Positions 35,001 to 44,664 of a stretch of 64,000 bases of DNA are shown piece after piece. Position numbers and translations under genes: made by a program. The notes beneath the pieces are model-generated. The model searched no databases and was not told where the DNA came from. It was given only the letters and a program-made list of their open reading frames with translations. Positions within the stretch are counted from its first letter, which is position 1. Every line of letters begins with the position of its first letter. This stretch comes from Siphonodentalium dalli (Eukaryota; Mollusca; Scaphopoda; Gadilida; Siphonodentaliidae): positions 62,466,609 to 62,530,608 of the forward strand of contig CP136066.1 of assembly GCA_032622095.1 (NCBI GenBank), read 5' to 3'.

Positions 35001-35083
35001 CTGTATTATCCCGTTCGTACTAAATTCTGTATTATCCCGTTCATTACTAAATACTGTATTATCCCGTTCGTTACTAAATACTC
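32021..35083 (+). repeat. Satellite-like array, 27-bp units, about 113 copies
   Basis: The unit is TTATCCCGTTCGTTACTAAA plus TACTGTA. Over 3 kb all length changes but one are multiples of 27; the exception is a 1-bp loss near 35018 at the right edge. Rare variants recur at fixed spacing: ATCACG at 32931, 33795 and 34821; ATCCAG at 33256 and 34120; GTTAATAAA at 33021, 33885 and 34911. This shows higher-order repeats of 864 bp (32 units) and 1026 bp (38 units). Open frames of 1047, 525 and 496 codons exist in different frames and on both strands, as expected of a stop-free unit divisible by three. A repetitive protein cannot be excluded by sequence alone, but nothing supports it. Confidence 0.97.
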
Positions 35084-35225
35084 ATTGATGACAACTCCGT
35101 GGAGCCCCATAGAGTCAGATGAATTGATGACTGTCATATGCTTGGGTCAGTGTGAGGCTCCATATGGGTAGTTCTCTCGGGAAATGTTCAGATAATAAGT
35201 TCAACAAATAGGCCGTTTACTGAAC
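35084..35225. repeat. Foldback fragment with GGAGCCCC/GAGGCTCC arms
   Basis: TCCGTGGAGCCCCATA pairs loosely with GTGAGGCTCCATATGG. The same design occurs inside loci 2, 5 and 7 and near 41655-41730. The end GATAATAAGTTCAACAAA recurs near 40158. Confidence 0.6.
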
Positions 35226-35715
35226 TTAACCCTTTCAGTGCCAGGTCAGATTTTTGTATCAACCCATATACCCTGTGCCAATGCATTCTCTTATATATGC
35301 GAGTCGACCATAGGTCGCCTCGCATATATAAGAGAATGCATTGGCCTAACAATTTTTCATCATTTGTTTTTATTTTTTACAATTTTTTACAATTTTAATA
35401 ATTTGTTCTTATATTCTTTAACAGACTTATTTTGTAGGTGCCAGGGAATCTTAAGTTTTTCATGGGCATCAAAATTATTACTATGAATACTTGGTGATAG
35501 TTTTGAGTTATAACATGCCCCTAAGATTTTAAGCAGTTTGTTTTTAAATTCGCTATAGCATGCTTAAGCATACCCAAAAAAAATTCAACCCCAACAAAAA
35601 AAAATTAACAAAATACAGAATTTTTTTAAAACTTTTATTTTTATTGTTTTAGGGTCGATTTTACAGACCGTAAATTAGGGCTGATGAGATCGGCCCCTGG
35701 CACTGAAAGGGTTAA
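35226..35715. mobile_element. TTAA-ended palindrome MITE, locus 6
   Basis: Ends are TTAACCCTTTCAGTGCCAGG (35226) and CCTGGCACTGAAAGGGTTAA (35715), close to those of transposon T. It holds a single core hairpin (35277-35345), unlike the paired hairpins elsewhere, then AT-rich sequence. Confidence 0.93.
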
Positions 35716-36174
35716 TGTCGTAAAATCTCCCTCTGATATTTAGAAAGCCTTGTATGATCTGTTGTCTTTTTGTCGTCTGCTCATTTTTACCGATCGTCGC
35801 TCAAAATGAATAATAGACCATTCCAATGTATACTTTTATAACTGGGTGGGCGACTCCATTTAGCAAAGAAAGGGTTAACATTGAAGTCAGTCGTCTCAGT
35901 TATCTACTATATGTATATTGAGACGCAATAATAACTATATAAATGATGGGCGATGGTAAAATTCGTGGTTTTAATAAGAAAATCCAATAAACGATGGGGA
36001 ATCACATATACGCTAGCTGTTAATGTGCTATAAAATATAAGATATACCGAGATAGAAATCAAGTACTCTACTTCATTCAAATTGTATTTGATTGAACGTA
36101 AAGAAACCCATATATCACCACAGGACGCCGTGTTCGAAACTCGTTAATGGTTTTAAACGTTTCGGATTAATATA
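35716..36174. other. Unassigned sequence with a short repeat match
   Basis: Near 35820 the block ACCATTCCAATGTATAC followed by TTATAACTGGGTGG matches one near 8365-8395. No gene recognised. Confidence 0.45.
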
Positions 36175-36420
36175 TCTCAGTTATGATACATGTATCTGAG
36201 ACGATAAACAGAAAATTTGATGAAATTACGCCATCGGAGCGAAACTTTGATCTTAACAAGTTTCTATACATATATCTCTCAGTTATGATACCTCCAGACA
36301 CGACAAAATCATTTTCGGAAATTAAATTTAGTCACCGCGGCACAACTTTGATCCTTCGAAATTATGAGCGACATGAAAGCGCTGCTAAAATACATTATAC
36401 TCTATAGAATGAGCGCATTG
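36175..36420 (+). repeat. Degenerate short repeats around GAAACTTTGATC
   Basis: Two diverged units (near 36180-36260 and 36280-36400) share CAGTTATGATAC, GAGACG or AGACACGAC, GGAGCGAAACTTTGATC or CACAACTTTGATCC. A third lies at 36800-36890 beyond the SINE. A 74-codon frame across them is not credible. Confidence 0.55.
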
Positions 36421-36775
36421 GGAAGTCGGTAGCCGAGTGGTAGCGTACTGGTCTCTCGTGGTAGCTGACATAAGAACTCGGTCAGATACCAAGTTTGTTA
36501 GGCTGAAAAGTCTCATTCGAGATCACTGAATAAAGATCCGAATGCAAAATGCGGACTTCCGGGCCCCATTACAACATATTTGTTCAGGTATGTACAGTAC
36601 GCTGTCCGATCTGGCGCGGACATTAATGTTTGACCAGTGCACACGCCTCGGTATGTGTACGTTAAAGAATGCTACTGTGGTCACCACAGGGTTCAACAGT
36701 AAAAATTTACTGTTACTTGGCCGTGGTAGCACCTGGACCTCCGCATAATCTTCATTAAATTGAAGGTGTCTGAGT
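36421..36775 (+). mobile_element. Probable tRNA-derived SINE, third type
   Basis: The start GGAAGTCGGTAGCCGAGTGG then TAGCGTACTGGTCTC resembles a leucine- or serine-like tRNA 5' half with an A box. The body contains CGGTATGTGTACGTTAAAGA and a GTGGTCACCAC palindrome. The B box is degenerate (CGGTCAGATACC). The 3' end and target duplication are unclear, so the boundaries are approximate. Confidence 0.5.
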
Positions 36776-36900
36776 AATATGTAGACATATACATAGACAT
36801 ACCACAGACACGACCCAACCATGATTGCATTGAAATTAAGTCACAAAAACTAAACTTTGATCCAATCAAAAGCGACATGACAATGCTGCGAACATAGATT

Positions 36901-37187
36901 TAAAGTGAACGGATTGTTTGTCATTAGCCTTCATCTTTTAGAGCGAGCGGATAGTTTGTCGTTAGCTGCCACCTTTTAGAGTGACCGGATAGTTTGTAGT
37001 TAGCTGTCATCTGTTAGAGTGAGCGGAGAGTTTGTGGCTAGCTGTCACCCTTTAGAGTAAGCGGAGAGTTTGTGGTTTGCTGTCACCGTTTAGAGTAAGC
37101 GGAGAGTTTGTGGTTGGCCGTCATTTTAGAGTGAGCGGATACTAGTAGTTTGTTTTTAGCTGCCACCTTTTAAAGTGTTTGTCGTTT
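36901..37187 (+). repeat. Minisatellite, about 38-40-bp units, about 7 copies
   Basis: The unit contains TTAGAGTGAGCGGATAGTTT then GTGGTTAGCTGTCACCTT. Units differ by substitutions and small indels, so the array is older than the 27- and 30-bp arrays. Confidence 0.93.
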
Positions 37188-38261
37188 TGCCCCGATAACA
37201 AACACTCAATCAGGGAGACTCCATTGTCGTTCATATGTGTCGAAGTCAGATCTACACGAGTGAATAATTGATGCATGCAGAGTTATCGAACCCTCATGGG
37301 ATAAGTGGCGACCTCTATACAACGAGAGTGCTATTTATCTCTCGAAATGGATTTGCGTGCATTAGCGTAATGACATACTGTATAGAGGAATGGATTCACC
37401 GAGCTCTACATGTCGACAAATTGCCCGACATTGTTTCTCATTGTGATTATTTCCGGATTTCGATACGCATTTGTCAACACACTCTCGTGCAGTTAGGTCA
37501 TTAGCTCAATTTAACAATGATGAGCCGAATTAGTTCTTTATTGATATATATTGAGCTTCAGAGTATACGGTATAGTGATACAACAAATCGAAAAAATTTA
37601 CTAATAATTTTTTTCGACACGCTATTCAAACAGCGGACACATAATTGACAATCGAGATCGGCATTATGCGGCTAACCTGAGTCTATAAGCGTCGACAATG
37701 TAAGCTTTGTGCTTTAGTTTTGAGAATACGCTATATTAACCAATTGCTTCCTAAGGAGGTGTTTTTTTTTAATAATCTCGTTTGTGATTCAATCATGAGA
37801 TGATATAAATATAATCCATTCACTGCAAATACAGTGAGGCTACATGATTAATGGTATACTGCCACAGTCACTGTAGGCAACTTAGTTTATCTACCAACAC
37901 ATGTGCATCTCCGTAACATAGCTATCAAAGAGTATATTGAATTTACCTGGGCGATGTTCTTGCTTACATTCTAATTTTGACGATCCGAATAATATATTGA
38001 TTTGAACATAAAGTTAGTCCATGTTCTTACTGATCTATTCCTGTAATATATATACCTTCCTTGCCGACCACGTAGCATCTTACCAGCTATACTTTTTTTT
38101 CGGCATCACCTAATTGCGGGCGCACCACAAGAAAATTGGTTAAGCAATCGTTTGGGCCCCCAGGCACACCGTATCGGAAATACTAATTCCAAGATCGATG
38201 CTGTAGCTTGCATTGGCACTTCTTACAATATACAGACCCAGCGGCACGAGTTTACCGTCAT
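37188..38261. other. Unassigned sequence
   Basis: A 78-codon plus-strand frame at 37268-37504 lacks any recognisable domain. No transposon ends or tandem repeats seen. Confidence 0.4.
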
Positions 38262-38360
38262 GTCTACACGTAGGATAATACCAGATAGACTACGGGAGGT
38301 CGCCAGACGATGGGTCTGAATTACGTTAATAGTACACCGACCAGTACACAATTACGTACA
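38262..38360 (+). repeat. Dispersed repeat R with an empty TTAA site
   Basis: CACGTAGGATAATACCAGAT and TACGTTAATAGTACACCGAC match 39115-39182 joined to 39669-39700. The TTAA at 38334-38337 is unoccupied here and filled by a MITE in the other copy. A further partial copy of the right half (ACACCGACCAGTACACAATT) lies near 38546. Confidence 0.85.
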
Positions 38361-38803
38361 CAAGTACCAATACTTACCTATGATCCACAGTGCGTGCGAC
38401 ATATGTCTGGGACATTAAAGTACATCGATATGTCGTATAGCCGTATGCATGTGACATATGACTCTCTGTATATAGCCATATTTTATTTATTTATTTTTTG
38501 TGTGTGTTTAAAATGTTTTGTTTTTAAATTTATTTTATTATATATATACACCGACCAGTACACAATTACGTACACAAGTACCGATACTTAAGTATTATCC
38601 GCAGTGTTGAGCCTTTCTGATTGCAGTTAAAGGCACGGGTGGCGTTTAAGGTGGTTTTGATGACTATATACATGTGTGATGTGGAAACTAGGACAAAAAC
38701 GAAAGTGACGTCATGTCGCACTCCATTTTGTGAAGAGTATGGACCACCATGCGATATAGTGACGTAGCACGAATCATGCTCAGGGACGCGAGTGTTCAGC
38801 GGT
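38361..38803. other. Unassigned sequence
   Basis: Contains a T-rich stretch (38480-38545), the partial repeat R copy at 38546-38600, and no recognised gene. Confidence 0.4.
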
Positions 38804-39102
38804 CAATCTCCATGCAGAGTTCAGTCCCCTACGCAGGACTTACCACTGTCCACACCTACACGTAATGTCATGAAATCTCGCATTTATTTATTTGAGATTT
38901 TTGTAGGTTACAATTCATTCTGCATTATTCTGAGAAACTGAGCTGTCTATATTCATTTGTAAATGGTCTAGATCAAGCCAGAATGAATTGTAACTGGCAA
39001 AACACTTCAATAAAAAAATGTTAGATTTAATAAAGAAGACACACGTGCCGGCAGCGTTCAGCCATCGCGTAGCGAGGGGACTGAACTCTGTTTTACAGCT
39101 TG
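38804..39102. mobile_element. MITE F, copy 2
   Basis: Better preserved than copy 1: CAGAGTTCAGTCCCCTACGC faces GCGTAGCGAGGGGACTGAAC near the right end. The inner arms CAATTCATTCTGC and AGAATGAATTG also pair. Length 299 bp against 297 bp for copy 1. Confidence 0.9.
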
Positions 39103-39181
39103 TTCAGCGCCATGCCCACGCGTAAGATAATACCAGATAGACTATAGTTGGTGGCCATATATACGGTGGATCTGACGTACG

Positions 39182-39669
39182 TTAAAGGTACTCAATCCGA
39201 ACAGAGGGTCCCCATCTCAACAGATTCCAACAACAACAATCCGATCAGAGGGTCTTATATTACTATTTCTTTGGCTTTGGGGGTAAAAAATATTTGATTC
39301 GAGTCGAGGAACCCATCAAACAAAGCTCAGAGTTATTAGATATTGATTTTTGAAATTTGTTAGTTTCTCGAGATGAGTACTAATAATTGCCGTCAGTTTC
39401 GTAACCTGCGCGAGATGTGTACACCAAAACACAATTCAAACAGACAAGGATGGATAACTCTAAAATCAAGAGGTAATAATAACGCAATTTTGACTGAGTT
39501 CTGGGCCAGAAAGTATTCCCGATAATGAAAAATAATAGATTTCTAAAATCGATATCTAACAAATCTGAGCTTTGATGGGTGACTTCCTCGACTCGAATCA
39601 AATATTTTTGACCCCCAAAGCCATTGAAATAGTAATTGAGAGGAGTTTTATCGGATTGAGTACCTTTAA
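39182..39669. mobile_element. TTAA MITE with visible empty-site homologue
   Basis: Ends are TTAAAGGTACTCAATCCGA (39182) and TCGGATTGAGTACCTTTAA (39669). Subterminal arms TTTGATTCGAGTCGAGGAA and TTCCTCGACTCGAATCAAAT pair as well. Removing it and one TTAA rebuilds repeat R as found at 38321-38345. Non-coding; 488 bp. Confidence 0.95.
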
Positions 39670-39951
39670 TAGTACACCGACCCGGCTAATTGCGTACATA
39701 AGTATCGATGCTCATGCATGGGATTCCATGTTTTGAAAATATTGAATAATATATTGCTTAGCCTATCCAATCAATCAATATTCGGTAACATCGAGCTGCA
39801 TGCAGTCCCCTGTTGTTTCCTTCTAATATGATATAAGAAAGTGCAAGAGTGTGCCAGAAACAATTTCCATAGTGAAATTGTTCTGGCAACCGTGAATGCC
39901 ATTTGTTTACGTCTTTAAAGCTGTGTTGAGCACATAAATCTCTTTCGATAT

Positions 39952-40016
39952 CATCTCATATTTAAAGATGCATTCAGGGTTCCAGACCTTAAATTATAAC
40001 AATAACAACAATAACT
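39952..40016 (+). repeat. Repeat end with AAC-rich tail, copy 1
   Basis: TTAAAGATGCATTCAGGGTT then CCAGACCTTAAATTATAAC and AACAATAACAACAATA. A related end lies at 61928-61990 (AAAGATACATTAGGGTTCCG then ACAACAACA). It may be the 3' end of an unidentified retroelement or a TTAA element edge. Confidence 0.5.
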
Positions 40017-40157
40017 AAATCTGATTTGACATCGTTTTCTGCTAGATTCTGTGTAAGACAATGTTGAAAACAAAATATGACATAAACTATAAATCTAAAA
40101 ATAAAAAAGAATATTGTTTGATCATTGATGAGTAGTTATCACATAGGAACAGATCGG

Positions 40158-40222
40158 ATAATAAGTTCAACAAAACCGCCATAGGTCGTTTATTGAACTT
40201 ATTATCTAAACATTTCCCTCAA
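40158..40222. repeat. Small foldback around TTCAACAAA
   Basis: GATAATAAGTTCAACAAAAC pairs with GTTTATTGAACTTATTATC around a GGTCG centre. The left arm also occurs at 35187-35210. Confidence 0.8.
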
Positions 40223-40557
40223 TAAATAGGGCTCCTTCTGCACCTTTAGTTATCTGTCGTCTGTTTTATCACCTTGACATCCATACAAGTGCATAGTAGT
40301 TTCGATTGTTGGGTTTATATTGTCATTATATATACAACATCGAGTGCAAATCAAGACATTCCAAGACCACGACAGGGTGAATATATTTTTCCGATTCTGG
40401 AAGTCTTATACGGGGGAACTGACAATGGGAATGTGGTTCCAGACAACCTAATTATATACTATGGGGAGTCTGAATTACAATATATAGCTGTCAATTTCCA
40501 ACTTCGGACGCATTTTCCTAACCATCGAGAGGTAACAAGTTAATTGAAATGTAATTA

Positions 40558-40913
40558 TTAAAGTGATGTGAAACACTCCCGAAGGGTGATCAAATATAAA
40601 CGGAGAATAATCTTGTTCAAAGTATTTATTTTTTACAAATATTATATATAAATTGACAACACACACCGTCATTCTTATACATTAATTAAATGCAGTGAAA
40701 TCGTTTTCGTTAGTTTATCGCCGATAGAAGCGTCCCGATTCGAGTAGTAAATATTTATAATTTAGAGTAGTTCAGACAATGTTTTCTATGGAGTGGTACG
40801 GTCGATTTGCTTGAGATTTTCGGTGATGTTAGTAGAATGCTACATACCCCCAGTTGGCATAGTACCTGAATACTAACTTATCAGTTCCGAACAAGTACAT
40901 AATATGTCTTTAA
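40558..40913 (+). mobile_element. TTAA MITE family B, copy 4
   Basis: Runs from TTAAAGTGATGTGAAACACT to CATAATATGTCTTTAA. Inner blocks are AGAATAATCTTGTTCAAAGT, CGTTTTCGTTAGTTTATCGC and TTTTCTATGGAGTGGTACGG. It is followed after 5 bp by locus 7. Confidence 0.92.
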
Positions 40914-40918
40914 CTATA

Positions 40919-41379
40919 TGTGACCCGCCATATCAAATCCAGTCGGAAGTCGGGATTTGTTTTACCCTGTGCCAATGCATTATCTTATATATGCGAGTCG
41001 ACCATATGTCGCCTCGCATATATAAGAGAATGCATTGGCCTAACAATTTTTTATCATTTTTTTTTAAATAAATGTTTCTGACAATTTTTAGGACATGAAA
41101 TAAAAAACATCCATTACCCTGCAGAGAGCCCCACACATATATAAAAGCATATAGAAGAGTGTCGTCTGCTCATGTTTGTCTGGGGCTCTGTATGGGTGAA
41201 ATTATAAAATTGTTAAAGAATACAAGAACAAATTATTAAAATTGTACAAAATTGTTAGGCCAATGCATTCTCTTATATATGCGAGACGACCTATGGTCGA
41301 CTCGCATATATAAGAGAATGCATTGGCACAGGGTAAAATAAATCCCGACTTCCGACTGGATTTGATATGGCGGGTCACA
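40919..41379. mobile_element. Palindrome MITE with TGTGACCCGCC ends, locus 7
   Basis: Same ends and filling as locus 2: TGTGACCCGCCATATCAAAT, two core hairpins, the GAGCCCCACAC/GTCTGGGGCTC pair and AAATTATAAAATTGTTAAAG. It is flanked by TATA and TATATA. Near-identity to locus 2 suggests recent spread. Confidence 0.92.
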
Positions 41380-41514
41380 TATATAGCCAAACTTAATGTT
41401 TAAAATCCCCCGCAGTTGTGACCCGAGGTCAACCACCCCAACCGAAAGTAGACATTCTTTTCTATACTCGAAATCGACCTCTAGATTCCTGACAATTATT
41501 ATCAGTTTAGTTAG

Positions 41515-41925
41515 TTAACCACTTCATGACTGGAGCTTCCTGAAATTTTGCGAAAACCCTACCCTTCACCAATGCATTCTCTTATATATGCGAGTCTCCC
41601 TATATATATATATATATTAATACTGCACACCCCATCAGCATATTTAACCCTTAATGGAACCCCAGACAGAGAGAACAACGCACTGATGACTGTCGTCTGC
41701 TTGGGTCCATGTGAGGCTCTATACGGGAGTGTTATTTAACCCTTTCGTGATGGGAGCTGCATTAAAGATCATGTGCGGGTGCATTCTATTATATATGCGA
41801 GTCTCCCATAGGAGTATCACATATATAATAGAATGCACTGGCTTACAAAGTCAATGTAAATGTCGTTAGGCCAATATATTCATTTATATATGCGAGGCTC
41901 CCTATGGGCACAGTTATGTAATTCG
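41515..41925. mobile_element. TTAA-type palindrome MITEs, locus 8, nested and degraded
   Basis: Starts TTAACCACTTCATGACTGGA and holds a half hairpin that runs into a TA repeat. After a foldback piece (41649-41735), a second start TTAACCCTTTCGTGATGGGA (41736) is followed by a full hairpin with the ATTATATATGCGAGTCTCCC core. The right end is missing. Best read as one member inserted in or next to another. Confidence 0.7.
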
Positions 41926-42051
41926 AGGAACGGAAATAATCCAGAATGCGAAACTTCACTTAACCAGCCGATCATGTTCATATTTCACGATGAAGCAGCC
42001 TGTTCTCGTGGAAATAAGCACATAACGGTCTTATTTTAATGAGCGAAATAC
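41926..42051. other. Short unassigned stretch
   Basis: Contains TGTTCTCGTGGAAATAAG, perhaps an E-family remnant. Nothing else seen. Confidence 0.35.
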
Positions 42052-42614
42052 CTTACTCGTATTTAAATTCGCGCAGTACTATTTTTCGTGCACCCATCGG
42101 TGCGCGAATTTAAAACTGAGCGAAAAATAGTACGAATGCCAAGTTTAATCTAAACCACAGTCCAATATACAAGATGGCTATGTTGCTGAGTTTACATATA
42201 TTATGAACGGTTGAATAGACAATTACGCATATACATGTATGTATATATTTACATTCGCCAACCGCTATCAAGACCATTGCTCACACTGCCAAGCTACACA
42301 TAGTGGTAACATAGACATTGTTGAAATGCTTATATAAGAAATACTAATAGTTCAGGTCGCCATAAAATTACTAGTTTATTGTCTAAACGATGTAAATCCA
42401 CCCGGATGGTGTTTAATATACACATATACTATTTCCAGCATTGACTAAGAACCGAAACTGTCACCAGCTTCAAAATATACGAAAATATCACATAAATAAT
42501 ACGAAAATAGTTTTGTCAGTTTTGAATTCGCGCAGCTATAGGTGCGCGAATTTAAAATGCGCGAATTCAAAACTGAGCAAAAAATAGCACTGCGCGAATT
42601 TAAATACGAGTAAG
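42052..42614. mobile_element. Inverted-repeat element L
   Basis: Starts CTTACTCGTATTTAAATTCG and ends CGAATTTAAATACGAGTAAG. The arms extend through GCGCAGTACTATTTTT against AAAAAATAGCACTGCGC. Subterminal copies of GCGCGAATTTAAAA occur on both sides. 563 bp, non-coding, one copy here. Confidence 0.88.
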
Positions 42615-42740
42615 CTTTGTCTGAAATATGCTCTATATGGACCTAAACGCGATTTTTAAAACAGTCCATTATTGTCCGATATGGGACTATTGCCATACGA
42701 AATAAGCCGATATTGGCATTATTTAATCTAACCCTTTTCA

Positions 42741-44216
42741 TCGACACCAGGGGGGTGGGGGCCGTAAAAAAGTTGCGAGACGTGGGGGTTGTTTTTTTTA
42801 CATTGCCATTTTTTACACCCACCCACCCTTTCTTGCATTTTGTTTCCATAAAATTTTAGACACCCACCCCAAAACCCCAACGATTTATGTTGGTCCCCTC
42901 TGTAAAAATGACCAACCGCTCAAAATTGGTCCCTTCTTTGAAAGACCAAATTGAATGTTACTTCCTGTTTACAAACATGTACAAGACAAATATTTTCTTG
43001 GCTGATAATTATGCGATAATCAGCAGTAATCAGCAATAATCTCAACTAAATTGAACTCTAAGCAATCAACAAAGGTAGAATATGATGTGATTATATTGGT
43101 AAATTTATAACCCAGCCTATTCATCTGTAGATGAAAAATATGTTGAATCCCCTTGAATGACAACAAAAAATAACTAGGGCCAGTGTTAGGGCCTATAATA
43201 GAATAAAAAATTACACAAAATTAAATTTATCTTTTTTTCAGACATCAACCAGCATCAACTAGTAAGCCTAGAGCCTATAGTAATACCAAAAAGGAAAATG
43301 TGCATATGAATTAGCTTTTATGTATGCCTGCATGACCACCGACCCGACCTCGCATCACGACTTAGGACTAGGCCTAAAATATTGTTTAACCCTTTACTCC
43401 AATTTGGTCTTCTGTTTACAGTATACCGGCTGTACTCTTGATTTACTATTATATGTCTACCTGTGTCTACTATATATTATTAACTATACATTATTCTGAT
43501 ACACTGAGAATACCGGCGGTTATTTGAATGAGTGGGAGCCCCGCGCCAGGATGCTACTAATGCTCTGGGGCCATAGTGTTCGAAGGGATAAAAATAAAAT
43601 GAGTTGCCCTACGTTGAGTGTCACATGGCCATAATTGTATCACATATGCTGATATGCAATCAATTTTAGTGTACAAACACTGATACAAATACTTATTTCA
43701 TACATTACACTCATGCATCAACTAACTGTATGAATAAAGAGTATAAGAATTATTGTAATTAATATTCTGTCATGAGTTGTTAGCTGATATTGTCAGACTG
43801 CATTAAGTTCACCCTACCCTAGAGCTATCTGAAGTATTTTTTTTATTGAACTACACCGTGAACTAGACAATTTTCAATATAAAAACTGCCAAGCAAGCTG
43901 AAACAGACACAATAAAACAAATTTGCGCGCAAAAAAAAATCAATGAAAATTTTGGGACACACCCCCACAATATTCACTATTTTTCCATTTTATATCAACT
44001 TATGGGGGTAATTATAACAATATTGAATGTATTAGTGCTTCTCATATTGCAACAAGCCACAACATATAAACAAATATGTTTAAAACAGTTGAAAATATGT
44101 CAATGAAAAGAAAATGCAAAAAAAGTGGTCAAAAACTGTTTTCGACCTCGGGTACACACCCACCCCCCTACCTCACGTCTCGTAAAATATATTCGCCCCC
44201 CCCCCTTTCGACACGA
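42741..44216. mobile_element. Probable long inverted-repeat element W
   Basis: Left side: TCGACACCAGGGGGGTGGGG, a spacer, then GCGAGACGTGGGGG and ACACCCACCCACCC. Right side in mirror: GGGTACACACCCACCCCCC, CACGTCTCGTAAAATA and CCCCCTTTCGACACGA. TTTGCATTTTSTTT-like blocks are also mirrored. The 1.2-kb centre has no recognised gene. The ends are approximate and the arms diverged. Confidence 0.55.
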
Positions 44217-44224
44217 CTTATAAT

Positions 44225-44345
44225 GTGTTTCATTGCGGTCCGTGGCATTCAACGGAATATCGGGTCCGAATCAAATTAGTCCAATACATCATGAACCGTT
44301 GTGAATATTTAAGTCCAATATGAACATATTTTCACGAGGATATGT
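44225..44345 (+). mobile_element. E-family MITE arm
   Basis: Diverged right arm: TGTGTTTCATTGCGGTCCGT, CATTCAACGGAATATCGG, AGTCCAATATGAACATATTT and CACGAGGATATGTTG. Confidence 0.65.
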
Positions 44346-44664
44346 TGCCCGAAGGGTCCGGACATGACGAGGGATTTAAACATCGCTGTTTGACTCTACA
44401 ATTACATTTCTATTAAGTTAATACCTCTCAAGTGTCAGGGAAGCCAATACTACCGTGGGCGTCCAACTAATATCGCTGACTCCGACATATAAGGAATCCT
44501 GCCGCTCAAACCGTGTGCCCTGATGTGGAACACTCCGCTGGATAGTATGCACTACGTACATAGTGTGTGATAAACAAAACACGCAACACCGCGGCGATTG
44601 TTTTGGGAGAGTGATTCATGGTGACCAACTCACAACAAAAGATTGAGTTCCTATGATTAGCGGA

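Noticed and set aside
32021-35083. CRISPR-like array
   Set aside because: The units are contiguous with no unique spacers, and the DNA is eukaryotic. This is a minisatellite.
31945-35088. 1047-codon open frame with nine-residue repeats (CIIPFVTKY)
   Set aside because: The 27-bp unit has no stop in several frames and is also open on the other strand, so length alone carries no coding evidence. No signal peptide, conserved flank or splice context supports it.
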